Program-made: the position numbers and the translations under genes
Part shown: one piece after another, positions 42,393-49,287 of the stretch
How the letters are laid out: the number at the start of each line of letters is the position of its first letter
How positions within the stretch are numbered: the stretch's first letter is position 1
Assembly (NCBI GenBank): GCA_947626775.1
Contig: CANQTL010000019.1
Coordinates: 1-56,109, forward strand
Direction of reading: 5' to 3'
Length of the DNA stretch: 56,109 nt
From: an uncultured Lachnospiraceae bacterium
GTDB lineage: Bacteria > Bacillota > Clostridia > Lachnospirales > Lachnospiraceae
Notes under the pieces: generated by a model
What the model was told of the DNA's origin: nothing
Databases searched by the model: none
Seen by the model: the letters and a program-made list of their open reading frames with translations, nothing else

Positions 42393-42803
42393 TTATTTTC
42401 CGTTGGACGTACTCTGGGCGGCGCTGCCGGAATCGGCGGTCCGGTCCGTCACGTCGTCGACCGCGTTCTTAACGCCGTCGGCCACATCGTCGACTGCGTC
42501 CGCAGCGGCTTCGCCTATATCGCCTGCCGCGTCGCCGACATCGTTAAGCAGAGAGCCGTCGTTCCTGGTATCGCCGGCGGTTACGTCGTTGACGTTGTCG
42601 TTTGCGTGTCCGCCATTGTCCATCGCTTTGTCTGCGTCGGATGCGGTGCCGTCCATCGCGTCATTGGCGGTATTGTCCGCGTCTGCGCTGCCGTCGGTAA
42701 TGTTCTGGCCGGCGTCCGCGCCGCCGTTCGTTTTGCCGCAGGCAGTCACGGCCATGGACAGGGCCATAAGAGAAACCAGTAATAATGCTTTCACCCTTTT
42801 CAT
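42393..42803 (-). CDS. Asp/Ala/Asn-rich lipoprotein, unknown function
   Basis: 136 residues; ATG after GGAGGC. Signal peptide with lipobox VTAC (cleavage before Cys22), so membrane-anchored outside the cell. The mature part is low-complexity and strongly acidic, with repeated DADN/DAMDG units and near-repeats such as VGDAAGDIGEAAADAVDDVADGV written with Asp every three to four residues. It could be an extended or helical linker or a metal-binding polyanion. No enzymatic domain is visible. Confidence 0.8.
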   Translation of the reverse strand: MKRVKALLLVSLMALSMAVTACGKTNGGADAGQNITDGSADADNTANDAMDGTASDADKAMDNGGHANDNVNDVTAGDTRNDGSLLNDVGDAAGDIGEAAADAVDDVADGVKNAVDDVTDRTADSGSAAQSTSNGK

Positions 42804-42977
42804 AATTGCCTCCTTTTTATTCTGCTGAAATCAATCGTTTTTGATACGGACAGAATGCTCTTGTGCAAAAACATCTGCTCTGTGTTATTATGTCTGTTAG
42901 AATACAAAATATGCACGGCGTGCGTCCGCGTCTGCGGCGCGTTCTGTGCGCCGGTTCACGGAAAGGATTGGAAAAAA

Positions 42978-43751
42978 ATGGAATTTCGGCCCTGTATCGA
43001 TATCCATAACGGAAGCGTCAAACAGCTCGTGGGCGGCAGCCTGAGAGACGGCTCGGACAGTGCGCTGGAAAATTTTGTATCGGAACAGGACGCCGCGTTC
43101 TACGCGCGTCTGTACCGTGCGCACGGAATTCGAAACGGGCATGTCATATTGTTGAATCCCGTCTCTTCGCCTTATTATGAAAAGACAAAAGCGCAGGCGC
43201 TTGCGGCGCTTGGAGCCTACCCGGGCGGGCTGCAGGCGGGAGGCGGCATCACTCCGCAGAACGCGGGAGAGTATCTGGACGCGGGAGCGAGCCATGTGAT
43301 CGTCACCTCCTATGTCTTTCGGGACGGACGGGTGCAGTACGACAGACTGCGCGAACTGGTGCGCGCGGTCGGAAAGAAGCGTCTCGTGCTCGATTTAAGC
43401 GTGCGGAAGAAGGACGGACGCTATCTGATTGTGACCGACAGATGGCAGAAATATACCGAGACGGAGCTGACGGAACAGACGCTCGACGAACTGGCGGATT
43501 ACTGCGACGAGTTTCTCGTCCATGCGGTGGACGTGGAAGGCAGAGCAGACGGCATCGAGGAGGAACTGGCGGCGCTTCTGGGCGCCTGGGGAAAGATCCC
43601 CGTCACCTACGCCGGCGGCGTGCACAGCTTTGAAGATCTGCGCCTGCTCCGGGAACTCGGCAGGAACCGGATACATGTGACCGTCGGCAGCGCCCTCGAT
43701 CTGTTTGGCGGCCCGATGAAGTTTGAGGATGTGCTGGCGGCTGTAAAATAA
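42978..43751 (+). CDS. hisA: Eukaryotic-type HisA isomerase
   Basis: 257 residues from the ATG at 42978 (AAAGGATTGG upstream); a 41-codon extension has no similarity to HisA. TIM barrel beginning FRPCIDIHNGSVKQLVGG; further motifs are LQAGGGITPQNAGEYLDAGA near 97-116, a strand-4 LVLDLSVRK, HAVDVEGRADGIE near 178-190 and TYAGGVHSFEDL near 203. This pattern (PCIDIHxGxVKQ) is the eukaryotic/fungal HIS6-like subgroup that also occurs in some bacteria. It isomerises ProFAR to PRFAR in histidine synthesis. No other his gene is in the window. Confidence 0.88.
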   Translation: MEFRPCIDIHNGSVKQLVGGSLRDGSDSALENFVSEQDAAFYARLYRAHGIRNGHVILLNPVSSPYYEKTKAQALAALGAYPGGLQAGGGITPQNAGEYLDAGASHVIVTSYVFRDGRVQYDRLRELVRAVGKKRLVLDLSVRKKDGRYLIVTDRWQKYTETELTEQTLDELADYCDEFLVHAVDVEGRADGIEEELAALLGAWGKIPVTYAGGVHSFEDLRLLRELGRNRIHVTVGSALDLFGGPMKFEDVLAAVK

Positions 43752-43791
43752 CAAAAAAAATCTGCCTATGCTTGATAGGCAGGTTTTTTCT
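43752..43791 (+). terminator. Terminator after hisA
   Basis: CTGCCTAT pairs with ATAGGCAG, with an A-tract before and TTTTTT after. Confidence 0.85.
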
Positions 43792-43895
43792 AATCCGTCA
43801 TACAATACTGCAAATTCTAAATAAAATTCATCATTTATATTTAAGAACAGGCACATCGTGATACTGATTATAGTGTGTTATAAGTTCGCTGCTTC

Positions 43896-44096
43896 TTATA
43901 ACTTTGTTACGTTTACGGCCTGAGGACCTTTCTCGCCATCAACGACGTCGAACTCAACGGCAGCGCCCTCGTCCAGGGATTTGAAGCCTTCCATGTTCAG
44001 CCCGGTGTAATGAACGAATACGTCGTGACCGCTCTCATCGGAGATGAAGCCGTAACCTTTTTGGTTGTTAAACCATTTTACTGTACCTTTGCTCAT
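43896..44096 (-). CDS. Cold-shock protein
   Basis: 66 residues from the ATG at 44094-44096, after GGAGG. Contains both RNA-binding motifs of the cold-shock fold, KGYGFIS (13-19) and DVFVHY (25-30), and starts [12 protein letters not shown]. It is an RNA chaperone that melts mRNA structure. Single gene with its own promoter; whether it is cold- or phase-controlled cannot be told here. Confidence 0.96.
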   Translation of the reverse strand: MSKGTVKWFNNQKGYGFISDESGHDVFVHYTGLNMEGFKSLDEGAAVEFDVVDGEKGPQAVNVTKL

Positions 44097-44147
44097 AGTA
44101 CATACCTCCAAAAAAATAAATATGTTGCTTGTTGTGTCAACATTCAT

Positions 44148-44176
44148 AGAATAGCACATGTCCCTATAAATGTAAA
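44148..44176 (-). promoter_or_regulatory. Promoter of the cold-shock gene
   Basis: Minus strand TTTACA (44176-44171), 17 bp, TATTCT (44153-44148), giving a leader of about 45 nt. Confidence 0.6.
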
Positions 44177-44258
44177 GCATTGTTTTGCGGTTTGTACATA
44201 AGTTTCTGTGAAAGAAGGGAAGGAAGAAACAGTGTGCAGAATATTATGTAAACATATA

Positions 44259-44288
44259 TTGCCATTCCTATGATAAATATGGTATGAT
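44259..44288 (+). promoter_or_regulatory. Promoter of the LytM-like gene
   Basis: TTGCCA (44259-44264), 18 bp, TATGAT (44283-44288). An ATTATGTAAAC box (44242-44252) sits just upstream of the -35. Confidence 0.6.
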
Positions 44289-44312
44289 TAACGCATCGGA
44301 GGTATTGATTCA

Positions 44313-45062
44313 TTGGACGATACGGAGATTAAGGATCAGAAGAAAAAGAGAAAAATCAATTATATGCTGATGCTGTTTGCCGATTCCAGAGAGGGGAGTA
44401 TCCGCCAGATGGGAATCGGGCCGACCGCCGTGGAATCCGTGGCGCTGGTCATAGCTGCGGTCATCCTGGTTCTCGCCCTCATGTGCTTTATCGGCAGGCT
44501 TCAGAACAGATCCCTGGAGGAGGAGATCAACGCGCAGAACGAGAGTATCCGGAAGCTCACCGAGAAGAATGAGGAGCTTACGGAGGAGAATGCCGATCTC
44601 GTGGCCCTCAGGGAGGAATTGAACGACAAGGTGACAATTCTGAGCGATACCATCAATATGAAGGTGGAGGAGGAGGAAGCGCTGGAGCAGGAAAAGGCGC
44701 AGGCGCATATGCCGGTCGGTTTCCCTATGTCCTCCTCTGCTTCGCTGGAGGAGACGGATGGCGAGGAACCTATGGTTAAGCTGACCGGCAGCGCCGGCGA
44801 AAGCGTGATCGCCTCAGCCGACGGAAAGGTCGTCTCCGTCGCATCCGACAGTACCTATCTGCACTGCATCAGGATCGACCACGGCAACGGGTACAATACG
44901 ATCTATCGCAATGACGGCGATGTGATGATCAAGGAGGGCGACGAGGTGGTGCGCGGCGCCATCCTCTATGTGATTGGCGAGGACAACACGGAGCTGGGCT
45001 ATCAGATCACTTATGACGACAAATATATTGATCCGATGGAGCTTATCAATATCGACGGTTAG
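44313..45062 (+). CDS. Membrane protein with degenerate LytM (M23) domain
   Basis: 249 residues from a TTG, 10 bases after GGAGG. A basic cytosolic start, one membrane helix (about 43-62), a coiled coil (65-125) and a C-terminal LytM-like beta domain (about 155-249). The fold pattern is visible as ESVIASADGKVVSVASD, IRIDHGNGYNTIYRN and GDEVVRGAILYVIGE. The metal-binding HxxxD at the front and the final HLHFE-like motif are absent; the end reads LGYQITYDD. It should therefore lack hydrolase activity and may act as an envelope scaffold or hydrolase activator, like other degenerate LytM proteins. A SpoIIQ-like role is possible but unproven. Confidence 0.78.
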   Translation: MDDTEIKDQKKKRKINYMLMLFADSREGSIRQMGIGPTAVESVALVIAAVILVLALMCFIGRLQNRSLEEEINAQNESIRKLTEKNEELTEENADLVALREELNDKVTILSDTINMKVEEEEALEQEKAQAHMPVGFPMSSSASLEETDGEEPMVKLTGSAGESVIASADGKVVSVASDSTYLHCIRIDHGNGYNTIYRNDGDVMIKEGDEVVRGAILYVIGEDNTELGYQITYDDKYIDPMELINIDG

Positions 45063-45076
45063 CGGATATCGGCAAA

Positions 45077-45105
45077 GGAGCTGTCCCTCGCAGGACAGCT
45101 CTCTG
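45077..45105 (+). terminator. Terminator after the LytM-like gene
   Basis: GGAGCTGTCC pairs with GGACAGCTCT around CTCGCA; it lies between the converging genes ending at 45062 and 45121. The T-tail is weak. Confidence 0.6.
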
Positions 45106-45120
45106 TGCTTCGTTACCGTT

Positions 45121-45411
45121 TCATGACTTTCCCAGACGTTCCAGTATCATGTCGTAACCGTCGTTGCCGTAATTGAGCGAACGGTTGACACGGCTGATCG
45201 TCGCGGTTGACGCGCCTGTCTTCTCGGCGATTTCCAGATAGGTCTGTCCGCTCTTGAGCATGGCGGCCACGTCGAAACGCTGCGACAGGGACAATAACTC
45301 GTTGACCGTACACAGATCCTCGAAGAAGCTGTAGCACTCCTCGCGGGTCTTCAGGCACAGTATCGCATCAAACAATCGGTCTACGGCATCGGTTTTCAGT
45401 TTCTTGTTCAT
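45121..45411 (-). CDS. YerC/YecD-type TrpR-like regulator
   Basis: 96 residues; ATG after GGAGCTG. Helical protein of the TrpR-like superfamily: LFDAILCLKTREECYSFFEDL at the front, LSLSQRFDVAAML near 40-52, and a helix-turn-helix EIAEKTGASTATISRVNRSL near 60-79. This is the Firmicutes YerC family, a putative transcription regulator. Regulon unknown. Confidence 0.92.
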   Translation of the reverse strand: MNKKLKTDAVDRLFDAILCLKTREECYSFFEDLCTVNELLSLSQRFDVAAMLKSGQTYLEIAEKTGASTATISRVNRSLNYGNDGYDMILERLGKS

Positions 45412-45549
45412 AGACAGCTCCTTTGGCGCCTGCGGTATCTGCCGGCGCTTTCACGCGTTAAAACTTCATTGCTGTTATGTATGAATATAGCACAGAAAAC
45501 GGGATTTGTAAATGGGTTTGGAGTCTGTGCCGGCGGCCAGATAAAATGC

Positions 45550-45578
45550 TTGCCATGTAGTAATAAAAACTATATAAT
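45550..45578 (+). promoter_or_regulatory. Promoter of the DUF1836 gene
   Basis: TTGCCA (45550-45555), 17 bp, TATAAT (45573-45578), about 50 bp before the start codon. Confidence 0.75.
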
Positions 45579-45627
45579 GAAGTGTGTATGGAAACTATGC
45601 AGCTCTGATGGGCGGAAGGGCGAAGTC

Positions 45628-46281
45628 ATGACGATTAACACGGAAAATTTGCTCGACAGTATACTGGCCAGCATGGACAGGATCGCGTACATCAAGTCGG
45701 AGGATATCCCGGACATCGATTTGTACATGGATCAGGTGACGACTTTTATGGAGACGCATCTGAAAAACTCCACGCGCAATCCCGGAGAGGACAAGATTCT
45801 GACGAAGACGATGATCAATAATTACGCCAAGAACGATCTGCTTCCTCCGCCGGTCAAAAAAAAGTACAGCCGCGAGCATGTGCTTCTGCTGGTCTTTATC
45901 TATTACTATAAGGGAATATTGTCGATCAGCGACATACAGCAGCTCTTAGAACCCATCACGGAGCGCTTTTTCAACACGGACGAGGAATTTGATCTGCGGG
46001 CGGTGTACGAGGAGGTATTCGGGCTGGAACGGGCGCAGACGGATGCGCTGAAGGCGGATATTGTGGAGAAGTTCAGAACCGCGGAGCAGACCTTCCGGGA
46101 TGCGCCGGAGGAGAGCCGGGAGTCTTTGCGGACTTTTTCTTTTATCTGTATGCTCGGATTCGACGTCTATATGAAGAAGCTGCTGATCGAGAAGATGATC
46201 GACGGGATGGCGGAGAACAGAGAGAAGTCCGAACACAAAAAGACAAAAAAACAGGAAAGCAGTAGCCAAGACGAAAGTTAA
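45628..46281 (+). CDS. DUF1836 domain protein
   Basis: 217 residues from the ATG at 45628 (GGAAGGGCGAAG upstream); a 53-codon extension covers the promoter and is rejected. The central part (IPDIDLYMDQVTTFMETHL, LTKTMINNYAKNDLLPPPVKKKYSREHVLLLVFIYYYK) is typical of DUF1836, a helical MerR-like winged-helix family of Clostridia; a DNA-binding role is inferred. The C-terminus is a Lys/Glu/Ser-rich tail. The 100-bp gap to the next gene holds only a weak hairpin. Confidence 0.85.
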   Translation: MTINTENLLDSILASMDRIAYIKSEDIPDIDLYMDQVTTFMETHLKNSTRNPGEDKILTKTMINNYAKNDLLPPPVKKKYSREHVLLLVFIYYYKGILSISDIQQLLEPITERFFNTDEEFDLRAVYEEVFGLERAQTDALKADIVEKFRTAEQTFRDAPEESRESLRTFSFICMLGFDVYMKKLLIEKMIDGMAENREKSEHKKTKKQESSSQDES

Positions 46282-46376
46282 GTGATATACTGATAAGCAC
46301 GGTCTTGTAAGTCCGCGCAGGCACGAGGTTGCAGACTTGCGCCTGCTTATAGACAGGAAATTCAGGGAGGTTTATC

Positions 46377-46754
46377 ATGGAAGCGGTTCATACGATTGAG
46401 GATTTGGCAAAGAGGGGCTTCGACGTTGAGGAAGGGATTGATCTGTGCGCCGGAGACGAGGAAATCTATGTGGAAGTTCTGGAGGCGGCGCTGGAGGAAG
46501 GCAGAGAGAAGCTGCCGTTGATCCGGGACTGCTATGAGAAGAAAGATTTTGAGCGTTACGGCATTGAGATGCACGGTCTGAAGAACGCCATGAAGTCCAT
46601 CGGTGCGGTCACGCTGTCCGAGGCTGCCAAAGAGCAGGAGTTTGCGGTGAAGGAGAACAATCTGCAGCTCGTGGACGAGAAGGTGGAGAGCGTTCTTGCG
46701 CAGTATCAGGATGTGGTGGACGCGCTGGAGGAACTGATGGCGAATCTCGCATAA
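46377..46754 (+). CDS. Stand-alone Hpt phosphotransfer protein
   Basis: 125 residues; ATG after GGGAGG. Helical bundle with the phospho-acceptor motif IEMHGLKNAMKSIGA, His66, preceded by the typical EIYVEVLEAALEEGREKLPLI helix. Hpt proteins pass phosphate between receivers in phosphorelays. No kinase or regulator is adjacent. Two hybrid kinases lie near 7-13 kb in this window, and the DegV-fused one has no Hpt domain of its own, so it is a possible partner (inference only). Ends in a strong terminator. Confidence 0.88.
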   Translation: MEAVHTIEDLAKRGFDVEEGIDLCAGDEEIYVEVLEAALEEGREKLPLIRDCYEKKDFERYGIEMHGLKNAMKSIGAVTLSEAAKEQEFAVKENNLQLVDEKVESVLAQYQDVVDALEELMANLA

Positions 46755-46774
46755 CAGACAGAATCATAACAGGC

Positions 46775-46825
46775 AAAAAGAGAGGAGTTTCCGAAACCGC
46801 AGGCGGGTCGGCACTCCTCTTTTTT
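46775..46825 (+). terminator. Terminator after the Hpt gene
   Basis: AAGAGAGGAGT pairs with ACTCCTCTTTTTT, with an inner CCGA/TCGG pair. Its T-tract merges with repeat copy B. Confidence 0.85.
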
Positions 46826-46899
46826 ACGCGGGCAATGAGCCAAGCTGACAGGCTTGCCTGTCAATTTGGCGAATGCCGCGATAACGAGTGAAACTCGCA
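46820..46899 (-). repeat. 80-bp dispersed palindromic repeat, copy B
   Basis: Exact inverted copy of 42264-42343. It begins inside the T-tract of the Hpt terminator (TTTTTTACGCG). Confidence 0.9.
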
Positions 46900-46936
46900 G
46901 TGCGGGTTTCATCTCGTTATGCAGAAAACGCTCCCG

Positions 46937-47935
46937 TCAGTGCGCGGCCTTCTGCGCGTAGGTCGTGTCCACCAGATCCGCGTAAGGCACGCGCCCGTCC
47001 AGTTCGCCGGCTTCCTCCAGGATATTCTGCAGCAGATCGAAGCTGTCCTCCTCGAAGATCAGGTCATCCTTCCAGGTGTCTTGGGAGGCGTAGCGCTTCA
47101 CGATGGTCGTGATCGTCTCCAGATCCGTCTCCGCAAACTGCGGCGCGATGACCGCGGCGGTCTCGGCGGCGGTGTGACTCTGCACATAGTCCATGCCCTT
47201 TTGCAGCGCGTTGGTAAAGGATTGGACGACCTCGGGATGTTCCGCGAGGTAGCTCTTCCTGGCAGAAAAGGCGGTGTAGGGCACATAGCCGGAATCTTCG
47301 CCGAGGGAGGCGACCACATAGCCGTCGCCTTTTTCCTCCAGAGAGGTGGCGTGCGGCTCAAATTCTACCGTGAAATCGCCCTGCCCTCCGGAGAAGGCCG
47401 CCGCAGTCGAACCGAAGTCGATGCTCTGATCGATGGAGAGATCTGCCGCGGGATCGATTCCGTTCTTTTTCAGAATAAATTCAAAAACCATCTCCGGCAT
47501 CCCGCCGGCTCTGCCGCCGAGGACGTCTCTGTCGACCAGCATGTTCCAGCGAAAATCGTCGATCGGTTCCCGCGAGACGAGGAAGTTGCCCGCCCGCTGC
47601 GTCAGCTGCGCGAAGTTGACGGCATAGTCGGAGGCGCCCTCCTTGTAAGTGTAGATGGTGCTCTCGCTTCCCATGAAGCCGATGTCCGCCTCGCCGGACA
47701 GAAGCGCGGTCATCGTCTTGTCTGCGCCGAAGCCTGTGACAAGCGTAAGGTCGATTCCCTCTTCGGCGAAATATCCCTCCTCGATGGCCACATACATCGG
47801 CGCGTAGAAGATGGAGTGCGCCACCTCGTTCAGAACGACAGGCGTCATACCGCCGGCGTCGTTCTGCCTGCCGCAGGCGCAGAGGGAGGCGGCGGCAAGC
47901 GCGGCGGTGAGAAACAAACACAATAATTTTTTCAT
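46937..47935 (-). CDS. ABC-type substrate-binding lipoprotein (NMT1/SsuA-like), orphan
   Basis: 332 residues from the ATG at 47933-47935 (GGAG upstream). Signal peptide with lipobox LCAC (Cys21). The body fits the NMT1/SsuA/TauA periplasmic-binding family: VAHSIFYAPMYVAIEEGYFAEEG near 37-58, TGFGADKTMTALLSGEADIGFMG near 65-87 and SARKSYLAEHPEVVQSF near 223. Relatives bind sulfonates, nitrate, pyrimidine precursors of thiamine or similar small molecules; the ligand cannot be told. No permease or ATPase gene is adjacent, so it must pair with one elsewhere. Confidence 0.88.
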   Translation of the reverse strand: MKKLLCLFLTAALAAASLCACGRQNDAGGMTPVVLNEVAHSIFYAPMYVAIEEGYFAEEGIDLTLVTGFGADKTMTALLSGEADIGFMGSESTIYTYKEGASDYAVNFAQLTQRAGNFLVSREPIDDFRWNMLVDRDVLGGRAGGMPEMVFEFILKKNGIDPAADLSIDQSIDFGSTAAAFSGGQGDFTVEFEPHATSLEEKGDGYVVASLGEDSGYVPYTAFSARKSYLAEHPEVVQSFTNALQKGMDYVQSHTAAETAAVIAPQFAETDLETITTIVKRYASQDTWKDDLIFEEDSFDLLQNILEEAGELDGRVPYADLVDTTYAQKAAH

Positions 47936-48073
47936 AATCTCCGCATACCTTATGAGTGCATTTGTTATAGGATATGCGGGAGCGCGGAAAAAGTCCCTCC
48001 ATTGAAATGCATCCGCAGCCATGCTATAATCGACATTGGCGCAGCCGATGCACAGAAAAGGGCATAAAAAAAG

Positions 48074-48144
48074 AGCGGATAACGGGAATCGAACCCGCCT
48101 CTCCAGCTTGGGAAGCTGGCGTTCTACCGATGAACTATATCCGC
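48074..48144 (-). tRNA. tRNA-Gly (anticodon TCC)
   Basis: On the minus strand a 71-nt cloverleaf: acceptor GCGGATA/TATCCGC, anticodon arm CCAGC-TTCCCAA-GCTGG with TCC, T-arm CGGGTTCGATTCCCG. The CCA end is not encoded. It lies between the divergent SBP and EamA genes. Confidence 0.96.
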
Positions 48145-48248
48145 GTACTGTATTAGTATAACAGCATTTGCACAAAAAGAAAAGCATAAATATACAAAAT
48201 CAGTAAAATCGGCAAAATCGATAAAATGACCGGAGCTATGAGTGAAAC

Positions 48249-49109
48249 ATGATGTGGATACCGTTAGTGCTGTTGTATGGCGTGTTAAAGGGCGTCAGAG
48301 AGATCGTAAAAAAGAAAGCCTTGGAGAAAAACTCTACCATAGAGGTACTGTTTATGTACACTCTGCTTTCCTTCGTGATCGTCCTGCCGAACGCCAAAGC
48401 GGCGATGGGAATGGAAGCGCGCTTCTATCCGTATGTGGCGCTCAAGTCTTTTGTCATTTTTCTGGCCTGGCTCTTCAGCTTCCGGGCGATCAAAAAAATG
48501 CCCATCAGCCTGTACGGTGTGCTGGATCTGTCGCGCGTCATGTTTGCGACGCTGTTTGGCGTGACCGTGCTGCATGAGGCGCTGGGGCTGTACCAGACGG
48601 TGGGACTGATCCTTGTGTCGGCCGGGCTTCTGCTGCTCAGGTACAGACCGCGGAGCGCGGGGACGGCGCCGGACGCGGAGCAGGGCGTTGCGGTCAGGTA
48701 TGTCGTCATGGCGTTTGCGTCCTGCGCTCTCAACGCCGTCTCAGGACTGCTCGACAAGATCCTGATGAAGGACATCAGCAGCGCGCAGCTGCAGTTCTGG
48801 TATCTGTTTTTCCTGGCGCTGATGTATCTGGTCTTCCTGCCCGTAAGCCGTACTTCCGTCAATCTGCGCAGTGCGGTGCGCAACGGATGGGTGTGGCTTT
48901 TAAGCCTGCTGATCGTGATTGCCGACCGGGCGCTCTTTATCGCCAACGGCATGGAGGGCAGCCGCATCACCGTGATGACGCTCTTGAAGCAGGCCGGCTG
49001 CATCGTGACGATCCTGGCGGGCCGTTATCTTTTCAAGGAAAAAAATACAACGCACAAGCTGGTGTGCGCGCTTATCATTATGGCGGGGATCGTGATCGCT
49101 GTGCTGTAG
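48249..49109 (+). CDS. EamA/DMT-family membrane transporter
   Basis: 286 residues with about ten hydrophobic segments arranged as two similar halves (breaks near residues 138-148), the EamA pattern of the drug/metabolite transporter superfamily. Typical end-of-half-1 motif: LGLYQTVGLILVSAGLLLLRY; half 2 ends LFKEKNTTHKLVCALIIMAG. Such carriers export or import amino acids, sugars or other small metabolites; the substrate is unknown. Two adjacent ATG codons (48249 and 48252) could start it; GGAG is about 12 bases upstream. Confidence 0.85.
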   Translation: MMWIPLVLLYGVLKGVREIVKKKALEKNSTIEVLFMYTLLSFVIVLPNAKAAMGMEARFYPYVALKSFVIFLAWLFSFRAIKKMPISLYGVLDLSRVMFATLFGVTVLHEALGLYQTVGLILVSAGLLLLRYRPRSAGTAPDAEQGVAVRYVVMAFASCALNAVSGLLDKILMKDISSAQLQFWYLFFLALMYLVFLPVSRTSVNLRSAVRNGWVWLLSLLIVIADRALFIANGMEGSRITVMTLLKQAGCIVTILAGRYLFKEKNTTHKLVCALIIMAGIVIAVL

Positions 49110-49147
49110 GCGCCCCGGGGAAATCCCTTGTGAAAGAAGTCCGGGAT

Positions 49148-49262
49148 ATGGTATGATAACGAGGAAAGCGCCGATGGCGCTTGCGGCAATCGGCATTTGA
49201 CGAGTATCCCCATCGAGACGGCAGTCGAGATGGTATGATAACGAGGAAAGTGCCGATGGCGC
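49148..49262 (+). repeat. Tandem pair of 33-bp direct repeats before pcrA
   Basis: A 33-bp unit (ATGGTATGATAACGAGGAAA at its start) at 49148-49180 recurs at 49230-49262 with one C/T change. The unit and the gap contain GCCGAT...ATCGGC inverted arms. The two units are 82 bp apart, start to start, between the EamA gene and pcrA. Confidence 0.8.
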
Positions 49263-49287
49263 GAGAATATGGACTGGAAAGAGGATT

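Noticed and set aside
42263..42472. Short open frame in repeat copy A, whose first part is also encoded by copy B (46706-46912, minus strand)
   Set aside because: Identity of the two peptides is explained by the 80-bp non-coding repeat; neither has a ribosome binding site and they continue into terminators.
46919..47926. 335-codon plus-strand frame opposite the substrate-binding protein
   Set aside because: The minus-strand frame has signal peptide, lipobox and family motifs; the plus-strand product has none and lacks an initiation region.
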